Source: Nocardia cerradoensis NBRC 101014
GTDB taxonomy: Bacteria; Actinomycetota; Actinomycetes; Mycobacteriales; Mycobacteriaceae
Assembly (NCBI RefSeq): GCF_000308535.1
Contig: NZ_BAFW01000252.1
Span: forward strand, 1-61,851
Direction of reading: 5' to 3'
Length of the DNA: 61,851 nucleotides
The position numbers and the translations under genes are program-made. The notes below the pieces were generated by a model. The model was given only the letters and a program-made list of their open reading frames with translations, did no database searches and had not been told where the DNA came from. Positions 8,205 to 15,455 of the stretch are shown in pieces (position 1 is the stretch's first letter; every line of letters starts with the position of its first letter).

Positions 8205-9341
8205 GTGACGGCCCACGCTGAACCCGGCGGCGAACCGGCGCGGCCCGCGCGGCGCAGGTTCCGCTGGTTGAAATGGGTCCTCGGCGTTGCCCTGTCGGCG
8301 TTGCTGATCGCCGAGGGCGTATACCTGTGGCCGCGCCTGCACGATTCCTGGCGCAACCTCACGGAGATCCACTGGGGCTGGGTCGCACTGTGCATCTGGA
8401 TGCAGGCGTTGTCGATGAGCGGATTCGGCCGCATCCAGAAGCGCCTGCTGCGCGCGGGCGGGGTCGACGTCTCGCAGCGCGCCTCGGTCTCGGTCGTCTA
8501 CGGAGCCACCGCGATGTCGGTGTCGCTGCCGGCGGGCCAGGTGTTCTCCACCGCCTTCACCTATCGCCAGACCCGCCGCTGGGGTGCGAGTGCGATCGTC
8601 GCGTCCTGGCAGCTGCTGATGTCCGGTGTGGTCGCGACGAGCGGAATGCTGCTGCTCGGTGTCGGTGGCGCGCTGCTGGTCGGCAATCGCGTCGGCCCGT
8701 GGAAGCTGGCCCTCATGCTGGGCACGGTGGCGCTGCTGGTGTGGGCGGGCAAATACGTCTCCGGTAATCCCGGCGCGCTGCAGGCGCTGGTGCGCCGCGG
8801 GGTGCGGCTGGTCAACCGGATCCGGCGCCATCCGGCCGATTCCGGTCTGGCGCACGTCGACGAGGTGCTGCATCAGCTGGAATCGGTGGACCTGAACCGG
8901 CGCGACGTCGCGTGGGTCGCGTTCTGGGCGGTCGTGCATCGGCTCGGCGATGTGGCCTGCCTCGGCGCGGCCTGCTACGCGGTCGGCGCCGATCCGCGCT
9001 GGGCGGGCCTGCTGATCGCGTTCAGCGTGGGCAAGGCGGTCGGCACGATTCCGTTCGCACCCGGTGGCATCGTCTACGTCGACGCCACCCTGATCTACAG
9101 CCTCACCGCCGCCGCGGGACTGCCGGCCGCGCAGGCGGTGGCCGCCGCCTTCGTCTACCGCATGGTGAGTTTCATTCTCGTCGCGATCGTCGGCTGGATC
9201 GTCTTCGCCTTCCGCTTCCGTAATCCGCAGCTCGGTGATGCGCAGTTCGAGGAGGAATTCGAACGGCGCTCGGCCCTGCTCGCCGAACCTCGCCGCGCCG
9301 ACGGTCGCGACAAGCGGCCCGACGGCGAGCCGCAGGCCTGA
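8205..9341 (+). CDS. Lysylphosphatidylglycerol synthase transmembrane-region (UPF0104-like) membrane protein
   Basis: 378 residues from GTG 8205. Seven to eight hydrophobic segments between residues 20 and 345, with the family's ALSMSGFGRIQKRLL loop, SVSLPAGQVFSTAFTYRQ segment and a conserved GTIPFAPGGIVYVDATL motif near residue 285. This is the flippase-like membrane half of MprF-type proteins; no aminoacyl-transferase domain is present, so it is a stand-alone membrane unit, perhaps moving a lipid or lipid-linked sugar. The C-terminus is charged and cytoplasmic. The small DUF3054 gene follows in the same direction after 48 nt. Confidence 0.8.
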   Translation: MTAHAEPGGEPARPARRRFRWLKWVLGVALSALLIAEGVYLWPRLHDSWRNLTEIHWGWVALCIWMQALSMSGFGRIQKRLLRAGGVDVSQRASVSVVYGATAMSVSLPAGQVFSTAFTYRQTRRWGASAIVASWQLLMSGVVATSGMLLLGVGGALLVGNRVGPWKLALMLGTVALLVWAGKYVSGNPGALQALVRRGVRLVNRIRRHPADSGLAHVDEVLHQLESVDLNRRDVAWVAFWAVVHRLGDVACLGAACYAVGADPRWAGLLIAFSVGKAVGTIPFAPGGIVYVDATLIYSLTAAAGLPAAQAVAAAFVYRMVSFILVAIVGWIVFAFRFRNPQLGDAQFEEEFERRSALLAEPRRADGRDKRPDGEPQA

Positions 9342-9389
9342 GCGGTCCCGGGCTCCGGCTGCCGCACCGCTGTCACTACCCTGGCGACC

Positions 9390-9800
9390 GTGAGGAAATG
9401 GCTGCCGCTGCTGATCGACATCGTGCTGGTGATCGTGTTCTGCGCGATCGGCCGGCGCAGCCACGACGAGGCGGTGGCGGCGGGTCTGCTGCGCACGGTC
9501 TGGCCGTTCGGTGCCGGGTTGCTGATCGGCTGGGTGATTGCCCTGGCGATCGCCGGCCGCGGGCGACCGTCCGCCGCGCTCGCGCGTGTCGACGGATCGG
9601 CGGTGTGGCCGACCGGAGTGGTGGTGTGGCTGTCGACGCTGATCGGCGGCATGGTGTTGCGCGTGCTCAGCGGTCAGGGCACCGCGGTCAGCTTCGTCAT
9701 CGTCGCGGCGACGGTCCTCGCGGTCTTCCTGCTGGGCTGGCGCGCGGTGTGGGCCGTCGCCGCCCGGCGCATTCGCGTCACCGGCGCACCCGTGAACTGA
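9390..9800 (+). CDS. DUF3054 membrane protein
   Basis: 136 residues with four hydrophobic segments (about 5-22, 38-55, 72-92 and 98-125). The N-terminal IDIVLVIVFCAIGRRSHDE and the WPF segment are typical of DUF3054 proteins, which are small actinobacterial membrane proteins of unknown function. It follows the UPF0104-like gene by 48 nt and may share its transcript. It converges on the minus-strand lipoprotein gene with 25 nt between. Confidence 0.8.
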   Translation: MRKWLPLLIDIVLVIVFCAIGRRSHDEAVAAGLLRTVWPFGAGLLIGWVIALAIAGRGRPSAALARVDGSAVWPTGVVVWLSTLIGGMVLRVLSGQGTAVSFVIVAATVLAVFLLGWRAVWAVAARRIRVTGAPVN

Positions 9801-9825
9801 CTCCGCGCGGACCGTTTCGCGAGGG

Positions 9826-11517
9826 CTACTTCTTGTCGTCCGGCGTGGCCAGCGACTGCAGCATGCGCGCGGCCATCCGGGAGGTGGCGTCACCGCTGTC
9901 GACATCGTCGATGTGGATGGCGAAGGCCAGGTCACCGGCGTTGGCGATCAGCCACCCGTCCGAACCGGCGTTCGCCGTGAAGGCCGTGACGCCGGCGTAG
10001 CGGGAGACCGTCACCTCCTGCGGACTACCGGTCGCGTCGCGCAGCATCCCGCGCAGTTTGTCGACCACATCGCCGGGCAGCGGTTCCAGCTTGGCCTCGG
10101 TGGTGCCGGGCCGGCCGATCTCGATCATCGGCGGCGCCACCGATCCACGCGCGATCGTGGCGGCGGCGATGGCCATTCCGAACGGGCTCGCCAGAATCGG
10201 ATCGTTGGCGCCCTGTTTGACCTGCTCGACGCCGCGACCACCGATCGGCAGCCGGCCCGTGGTCTCGTCCAGTCCGGGAACCTTGAATCCGATGCCGACG
10301 CCCAGCATGGCCGCCGCCTCGGCCGCATCCTGCACCGAAACGTCCTGTGGCGCCTTCTTCTTCTGGATCGAGGCGACCGCCTTGAACAGGTCCATCGCAC
10401 CGCCGACCGGATAGGTCGCGGTGAAGGCGGGCGCGCCCTGAGCGCTGGCGTAGTTGTTCTGGGCGGCCGCGACCACTGCTCCGGTGGAGGGCTGAATCGC
10501 CACGATCGATGCGGCCGTACCCACACTCACCACGGCGTCCTCGGCCGCGCGCTGCAGCTTCTGGTCCATCGTGGAGGCGATGTCCGGCCCGGGCGGGCCC
10601 TGATATCCGGCGAGCTGGGTGACCATCCTGCCGTCGGGTTCGAACAGCTGCACACCCCAGCCGGCGTGCTGATCCCGGTTCTCCTGCCACACCTTCTGCA
10701 GCGCCTCGGTCATCGGCGACCACACCCGCCGGTCGGCGACGATCAGCCTCGGCTGTTTCTCCATCACCACGCCGGGAATCGAGGCCATCCGCGGCTCGAG
10801 AATGGCGAAGTCGTCCTCGCGCAGGCTCACCGCGGTGATCGGCTTACCCTGCGAGCCCGCCAGCTGCTGCATCAGCGAGGCACCGGTGATCAGCGGCGCG
10901 ACCGGCGCGATGGCATCGGCCAAGGCGTTGGTGGTGCCGACCGGATCGCCCGTCTTGGTGGGGTCCACCTTGATGACGTTGATGGTCTGCTGGGTCAGCA
11001 GCGGCTGGCCGTCGTTGTCGTTGACCTTGGGTGGCGGCGTCGCCTCGGTGCGGACCAGTTTCACCGAGCGCTTGGAGTCCAGTTGCGGCATGACGACGGT
11101 GGGGTCCCAGGAAATCCGCCAGCCGATAGCCAGCTTGCGGATATTGCCCTGCAGGTCGTAACTCCAGTCCTTGCCCGGGCCGAAATTCCAGGCGGCTTTG
11201 AGGTTGAACATCGCCGAATCGCCGTCGAGGCTGATGAACTGAACCAGCTTGTAATCGGGCTTACCGGGCTGGAGTCCGTCGAACATGGACTTCAGGGTGC
11301 TCTCGGCACCGGAGGGGTACGAGGTCAGTGCGGCGGCGCCGGCTGCGTCGCGATCATCCATTAGCTGGGTGAAATGCTCGACGACCCCTTCGGGTCCGCT
11401 CGGCGTGCTGTGAAAATCGCACGACCCCATCACGATCGCTACGGCAGCAATTGCGGCCAGTGCCACTGCGCCCCGAACGCGAAAGCGGCGGGATCCCCAC
11501 ACATCCATGTCGCCCAC
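9826..11517 (-). CDS. Penicillin-binding lipoprotein with apparently inactivated transpeptidase domain
   Basis: 563 residues from GTG 11517 (ATG 11508 also possible). A signal segment (residues 15-32) ends in MGSC, so Cys33 is a likely lipidation site. Residues 40-160 look like the NTF2-like MecA_N domain, 170-290 a PBP dimerisation-type region, and 290-560 a transpeptidase fold resembling Rv2864c. The catalytic motifs are missing: the SxxK site reads DLFK (376-379), the SxN segment is deleted (only about 15 residues before AAEAAAMLGVG), and the KTG strand reads GVTAFT (509-514). It is intact as a gene, so it is probably a non-enzymatic envelope protein or beta-lactam decoy rather than a pseudogene. 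Confidence 0.8.
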   Translation of the reverse strand: MGDMDVWGSRRFRVRGAVALAAIAAVAIVMGSCDFHSTPSGPEGVVEHFTQLMDDRDAAGAAALTSYPSGAESTLKSMFDGLQPGKPDYKLVQFISLDGDSAMFNLKAAWNFGPGKDWSYDLQGNIRKLAIGWRISWDPTVVMPQLDSKRSVKLVRTEATPPPKVNDNDGQPLLTQQTINVIKVDPTKTGDPVGTTNALADAIAPVAPLITGASLMQQLAGSQGKPITAVSLREDDFAILEPRMASIPGVVMEKQPRLIVADRRVWSPMTEALQKVWQENRDQHAGWGVQLFEPDGRMVTQLAGYQGPPGPDIASTMDQKLQRAAEDAVVSVGTAASIVAIQPSTGAVVAAAQNNYASAQGAPAFTATYPVGGAMDLFKAVASIQKKKAPQDVSVQDAAEAAAMLGVGIGFKVPGLDETTGRLPIGGRGVEQVKQGANDPILASPFGMAIAAATIARGSVAPPMIEIGRPGTTEAKLEPLPGDVVDKLRGMLRDATGSPQEVTVSRYAGVTAFTANAGSDGWLIANAGDLAFAIHIDDVDSGDATSRMAARMLQSLATPDDKK

Positions 11518-11735
11518 TCTTCACTCTTGTCACTCCAGCAACAAGACCAACGGTACCCGAAGGAGTTGCCCGCGGTCCCACCTAGGCACCGACCGCATCT
11601 TCCATGCTCAGCGACCACAATAGTGCCCGATCCCCGACATCCGTTGCAGCCGGTCGGCGAAATCCGCGGACGTGTTCGGACCTTTCCCGTTTCCTCCGAC
11701 AGCGAAACCCGACGAGCCATCTTGCGGCGTAATCT

Positions 11736-11751
11736 TGTAATCACGGTTACA
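11736..11751. promoter_or_regulatory. Inverted repeat upstream of the 11779 gene
   Basis: TGTAATCACGGTTACA is an imperfect 16-bp palindrome (TGTAA/TTACA arms), 27 bp before the ATG at 11779. It lies where a promoter or operator would sit in a region otherwise without a gene (11518-11778, 261 bp). The binding protein is unknown. Confidence 0.45.
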
Positions 11752-11778
11752 GCGAAACTCTCGCAGTGAGGAAACATC

Positions 11779-12363
11779 ATGAGACACGGACACGGACGGG
11801 GATTCGGCCGGCCGGGCGGCTGGCAACAGGCGGATCTCCCCGACGCCGCCGACGCTCCAGACTGGTTCGCCGGAAGGTTGCCGAGTGAGTGGTTCAACGG
11901 TCCGGCGACCATCGAGATCGACCGCGACGAGATCGTGGTCATCGGCGAACTGGCACTGCCGGCCGCCGAATCCGGCGACGACGACGCAGCCGGCTCCGAA
12001 CCGTCGGCCGCGACGGTGGACGGACTGATCGCACGCTTCCGCGAGTCGACGCGACCGGCCCGCATGCAGATCGCCCAGGAGGCTCAGGCACGCTACGGCC
12101 GCAATGTGGCGTGGGGCGTCTCGGTCAACGGTGAACGCACCCTGTTCACCCACCTGTCGGTTCCGGTGATGACGCGGCTGCGCCAGCCCGAACGCAAGGT
12201 GCTCGACACGCTCGTCGACGCCGGGGTCGCCCGCTCCCGCGCCGACGCACTCGCGTGGACGGTGAAATTGGCCGGTAAGCACGCCGAGGAGTGGTTGGCG
12301 GAACTGCGGACGGCGATGCGCAAGGTGGACGACCTGCGAGCCGAGGGGCCGCGCGGCCTGTGA
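11779..12363 (+). CDS. Conserved actinobacterial protein of unknown function
   Basis: 194 residues. The protein starts with a Gly/His/Arg-rich segment (MRHGHGRGFGRPGGW), then PDWFAGRLPSEWFNGPATIEIDRDEIVVIGEL, an acidic spacer, and a helical C-terminal half (ARFRESTRPARMQIAQEAQARYGRNVAWGVS ... VLDTLVDAGVARSRADALAWTVKLAGKHAEEWLAELR). No enzyme motif, membrane segment or signal peptide is visible; the C-terminal part could be a DNA- or protein-binding helical domain. I have seen similar proteins annotated only as hypothetical. A palindrome lies 27 bp upstream; aroQ follows 19 nt downstream and may be co-transcribed. Confidence 0.75.
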   Translation: MRHGHGRGFGRPGGWQQADLPDAADAPDWFAGRLPSEWFNGPATIEIDRDEIVVIGELALPAAESGDDDAAGSEPSAATVDGLIARFRESTRPARMQIAQEAQARYGRNVAWGVSVNGERTLFTHLSVPVMTRLRQPERKVLDTLVDAGVARSRADALAWTVKLAGKHAEEWLAELRTAMRKVDDLRAEGPRGL

Positions 12364-12382
12364 CCGGGCTAGGGTACCGGTC

Positions 12383-12811
12383 ATGGCACCGATTCTCGTG
12401 CTCAACGGCCCGAATCTGAATATGCTCGGCACCCGCCAGCCCGAGGTCTACGGCTCGGACACCCTCGACGACGTGGTCGAGTTGTGCCGGCAGACCGCTG
12501 CCCGCTTCGATCGCGAGATCACCGCCTACCAGTCCAATTCCGAAGGGGCGCTGATCGATCGGATTCACGCCGCTCGCGGGGTGGAAGCCGGGATCGTGAT
12601 CAACCCCGGCGGCCTGACCCACACCTCGGTCGCCCTGCGCGACGCCCTGGTGATTCCCGAGGTGCCGATCGTGGAGGTGCACATCTCGAATGTGCACGCC
12701 CGCGAGGAATTCCGGCACCACTCCTACATCTCGCCGATCGCCACCGCGGTGATCGCCGGAATGGGGATCCGGGGATACGCGGCAGCGATCGAATTCCTCT
12801 GCACCCGTTGA
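12383..12811 (+). CDS. aroQ: 3-dehydroquinate dehydratase, type II
   Basis: 142 residues, the usual size of the dodecameric type II enzyme, which removes water from 3-dehydroquinate in the shikimate pathway. Key segments are visible: LNGPNLNMLGTRQPEVYG carrying the catalytic Tyr and Arg, YQSNSEGALIDRIH, the substrate-binding NPGGLTHTSVALRDAL and VHISNVHAREEFRHHS with the catalytic His. The stop codon lies inside the palindrome TGAGCGTTCGCTCA (12809-12822), which also contains the stop of the convergent reductase gene. It is away from other aro genes in this window. Confidence 0.96.
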   Translation: MAPILVLNGPNLNMLGTRQPEVYGSDTLDDVVELCRQTAARFDREITAYQSNSEGALIDRIHAARGVEAGIVINPGGLTHTSVALRDALVIPEVPIVEVHISNVHAREEFRHHSYISPIATAVIAGMGIRGYAAAIEFLCTR

Positions 12812-12819
12812 GCGTTCGC

Positions 12820-13671
12820 TCAGACCCCGTCGCGCAGTAGCCGGTACATCGGCACCCCGGCGCCGGCCACCTTCTCCCACAGCTCGCGCACGGTGTGCGA
12901 CAGCGTGGCGTCCACCCCCGCCTCCTCGCTGGTCTCGACGACGTGGGCCGCACCCGCCACCATCATGCGGGCGGCGGCCTCGTCACCCCAGCCGCCGGCC
13001 TTCGCGGCGGCGGCGTATTCGGCCATGAAGAAGGGGAACGCCTCGGCGGAACGCTGCGCGAACGGCAGGAAGCGGTCGACGTCGTGGCCGGCGCGCTCGA
13101 TCACGGCCAGGGCCTGGTTGTAGCCGATCAACCAGGGATGGAACAGCATGAGCAGGGCCTGGTAGAACAGCTGCGCCAGCCCGTCGTCGGCGCCGAGGTA
13201 CTCCGGTGCGCTGAGCGGGCGCAGCAGGTCGGCATGGGCGTCGAACACCTCGCGCGGACCGCTGTAGAAGATGTAGGACGCCGGATGGGTGATGTTGTCG
13301 CCGGCCGACATGAAACCTCCGGACAGGAACCGCGCCCCGTGCGAGCGCACCCAGTCGGCGCCCGCGCGGGTGCGCTCCGGGGAATCGGAGGACAGGTTCA
13401 CGATCACCTTGTCCCGCAACCGTTCCGGAGCCGCGCCCAGGACGTCGTACATGGCGGCGTAGTGGGTCAGGCTCAGCACGATCACCTCGTTGCGGTCCAG
13501 TGCGTCGGCCACCGACTCGGCACGACGGGCGCCCAGTTCCGCCATCGCCTCGGCCTTGCCGGCGCTGCGATTCCAGACCGTCACCTCGGTGCCCGCGGCC
13601 AGCAGTGTGCGCACGATCGCCCGGCCCATCGGGCCCAGCCCGATCACCGTGACGGAGGAACGTTCGGACAT
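12820..13671 (-). CDS. Imine-reductase-family oxidoreductase (Tyr type)
   Basis: 283 residues from ATG 13671 with AGGAG upstream. The Rossmann motif GLGPMG, VWNRSAGK and the Asn of IVNLSSDSPE (Asn92) match the imine reductase family and the protein at 6721-7605. At the proton-donor position the sequence reads LFYQALL, giving Tyr170 in place of Asp, and the second aromatic position is His178. In imine reductases the Asp/Tyr choice has been associated with opposite product stereochemistry. The substrate is unknown. It is divergent from an HxlR gene, repeating the architecture of the first pair. Confidence 0.83.
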   Translation of the reverse strand: MSERSSVTVIGLGPMGRAIVRTLLAAGTEVTVWNRSAGKAEAMAELGARRAESVADALDRNEVIVLSLTHYAAMYDVLGAAPERLRDKVIVNLSSDSPERTRAGADWVRSHGARFLSGGFMSAGDNITHPASYIFYSGPREVFDAHADLLRPLSAPEYLGADDGLAQLFYQALLMLFHPWLIGYNQALAVIERAGHDVDRFLPFAQRSAEAFPFFMAEYAAAAKAGGWGDEAAARMMVAGAAHVVETSEEAGVDATLSHTVRELWEKVAGAGVPMYRLLRDGV

Positions 13672-13751
13672 GGTGTACTCCTTGCTGTTTCGAAGCTCTT
13701 CCGATCGGCGCCGGATTCGATCGTCGCCGGGATCCGCGTCCGCGGCAATAA

Positions 13752-13767
13752 CGCACGTCGACGTGCG
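13752..13767. promoter_or_regulatory. Perfect 16-bp palindrome, candidate HxlR operator
   Basis: CGCACGTCGACGTGCG is self-complementary over all 16 bases and sits in the 137-bp spacer between the divergent reductase (start 13671) and HxlR (start 13809) genes. Its location suggests an operator for the adjacent regulator. It differs from the AACAGGTAG elements of the first pair. Confidence 0.45.
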
Positions 13768-13808
13768 GTTGCTTACCTCGACGTTCGGAAAATGGTCAGG
13801 AGGCCGAC

Positions 13809-14156
13809 ATGGCGAACGAATGTGACACACAACACTCGGTATGCGGGATGTCGGTGGCCATCGACGTGGTCGGCGGCAAGTGGAAACTCCACCTGATGTG
13901 GGTGCTGGGCGAGGGCCCGCAGCGCTTCGGCCGCATCCGCGCCCTGCTGCCCGGGGTGAGCGAGAAGGTGCTCACCGAGAATCTGCGCCATCTGGAGTCC
14001 CACGGCGTGGTCCGCCGCGAGGTGTTTCCCGAAATCCCGCCGCGAGTGGAATATTCGCTCACTCCCGCGGGGGTCGAATTGGCCGCGGCCCTGCGCCCGC
14101 TCGAGCAGTGGGGTGAACGACGTCGCGACGGACTGTTCGACCCCGTCTCGGCGTGA
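13809..14156 (+). CDS. HxlR-family winged-helix regulator
   Basis: 115 residues. Family landmarks are present: Cys5 and Cys12 in the N-terminal arm, VVGGKWKLHLMWVL, RFGRIRALLPGVSEKVLTENLRHLESHGVV and PRVEYSLTPAG. A strong AGGAGG lies just before the ATG. It faces the Tyr-type imine reductase gene and probably controls it, as the HxlR at 7739 does for the Asp-type enzyme. The two regulators are clearly related, but differ in the N-terminal Cys pattern, so they may answer to different signals. Confidence 0.9.
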   Translation: MANECDTQHSVCGMSVAIDVVGGKWKLHLMWVLGEGPQRFGRIRALLPGVSEKVLTENLRHLESHGVVRREVFPEIPPRVEYSLTPAGVELAAALRPLEQWGERRRDGLFDPVSA

Positions 14157-14163
14157 GGCCGGG

Positions 14164-15333
14164 TCAGCGCAGGTAGTCGCGCGCTAGCTGGGCGCCGAGT
14201 TCTTCGAGCAGGCGTGCGGCCTCGGCGATGGATCGCCCCGGATCGGGTTCGAGGTCGCTGAGGGGATAGCAGCGGGCGAAGCCGGTGGCGCGGAGTCGCT
14301 CCGGGCTCAGGGTGCAGCGTCCGGCGACGGCGACCACCCGCGCACCCGCGGCGGCGGCCGCGACTCCGGCGGGCGCCTTGCCGCGCAACGTCTGCTCGTC
14401 CATCGCCCCCTCGCCGGTCACCACCAAGTCCGCGTCCCGGACCCGGCCGGCGAAATCGATCAACTCGAGAATCACCTCGATCCCGGACCGCTGCCGCGCC
14501 CCGAGCACCGCCATGGCCCCGAATCCGGTCCCACCCGCGGCGCCCGCTCCGGGATGCGCGGCCAGGTCGGCGCCGCGCTGATGCGCACCCCACGTCCCGA
14601 ACGGATGACCGCTCGTGTCGACGAGGTGCGCCCACTGCGCCAGGATCGCTTCGAGTTCGGCGCACTGCCGGGGTGACGCGCCCTTCTGTGGCGCGAAAAC
14701 CGTTGCGGCACCGTCCGGTCCGAGCAGCGGGTTGTCGACGTCTCCGGCGAGTACGAAGGTCGCCTCCCGAACGGCCGGATGCAGAGCGGCGTAGTCGAGG
14801 CGACGTGCGCGAGCCAGAGCCGCTGCGCCCGAACCGATTTCGGCGCCGTCCTCGTCCAGGATGCGCAACCCCAGCGCTTGCAGCATGCCGGCGCCGCCGT
14901 CGGTGGACGCACTACCGCCCAAGCCGAGGACGACCTCGCGGATGCCGTGTTCCAGCGCGTGGCGGATCAGCACGCCGAGACCGTAGGTACTCGCACCCAT
15001 CGGATCCGTTCGGCCGCCGGGCAATTCGACCAGCCCGACAGCCGCGGCCAATTCGACGACAGCCGTATTCCCCCGCACCGCGTAGCTCGCCGAATGCGGC
15101 GCACCGGTCGGCCCGACGGTGTCGACCCGCGCCCGCTCCCACCCCGCGGCCACGAACGCGTCGACGGTGCCGTCGCCACCGTCGGCAACGGGTACCTGCC
15201 GGACCTCCGCATCCGGCGCCTCGCGCGCGATTCCGGCGGCGAGCGCCGCCGCCACCTCCGGCGCCGCCAGCGAACCCTTGAACTTGTCCGGTGCTATCAC
15301 CACTCGCCACGGCTTTGCACGCACCATCGCCAC
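14164..15333 (-). CDS. Glycerate kinase (GlxK/GarK family)
   Basis: 389 residues from GTG 15333; ATG 15327 is also in frame. The family signature is clear: VVIAPDKFKGSLAAPEVAAALAAGI, VPVADGGDGTVDAF, GLGGSASTDGGAGMLQALG, FAPQKGA and VVTGEGAMDEQTLRGKAP. The enzyme phosphorylates D-glycerate to 2-phosphoglycerate (or 3-phosphoglycerate), feeding glyoxylate or glycerate into glycolysis. It is of full length. Glycerate is also released by the glucosylglycerate hydrolase encoded at 39.2 kb, a possible but unlinked metabolic connection. Confidence 0.93.
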   Translation of the reverse strand: MAMVRAKPWRVVIAPDKFKGSLAAPEVAAALAAGIAREAPDAEVRQVPVADGGDGTVDAFVAAGWERARVDTVGPTGAPHSASYAVRGNTAVVELAAAVGLVELPGGRTDPMGASTYGLGVLIRHALEHGIREVVLGLGGSASTDGGAGMLQALGLRILDEDGAEIGSGAAALARARRLDYAALHPAVREATFVLAGDVDNPLLGPDGAATVFAPQKGASPRQCAELEAILAQWAHLVDTSGHPFGTWGAHQRGADLAAHPGAGAAGGTGFGAMAVLGARQRSGIEVILELIDFAGRVRDADLVVTGEGAMDEQTLRGKAPAGVAAAAAGARVVAVAGRCTLSPERLRATGFARCYPLSDLEPDPGRSIAEAARLLEELGAQLARDYLR

Positions 15334-15455
15334 CCCAATCCGTCGGCAAGCAGTCGAACACGCTCACGGTACTGCGCGTGCCCCGAGCACGCCGGGAACC
15401 CGATCCGCCGGAGCCGCCTGCCGCTCCAGCCGCGACCGTCGCGGGGCGGCCGGAC

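Noticed and set aside
8109..9935. 608-residue minus-strand frame opposite the UPF0104 and DUF3054 genes
   Set aside because: The composition is Arg/Gln/His-rich with no domain, while the plus-strand proteins have clear membrane topology.
12809..12822. Palindrome TGAGCGTTCGCTCA as a terminator
   Set aside because: It arises where the two convergent TGA stop codons lie; the 6-bp stem with a 2-nt gap and no T run is too weak to call.
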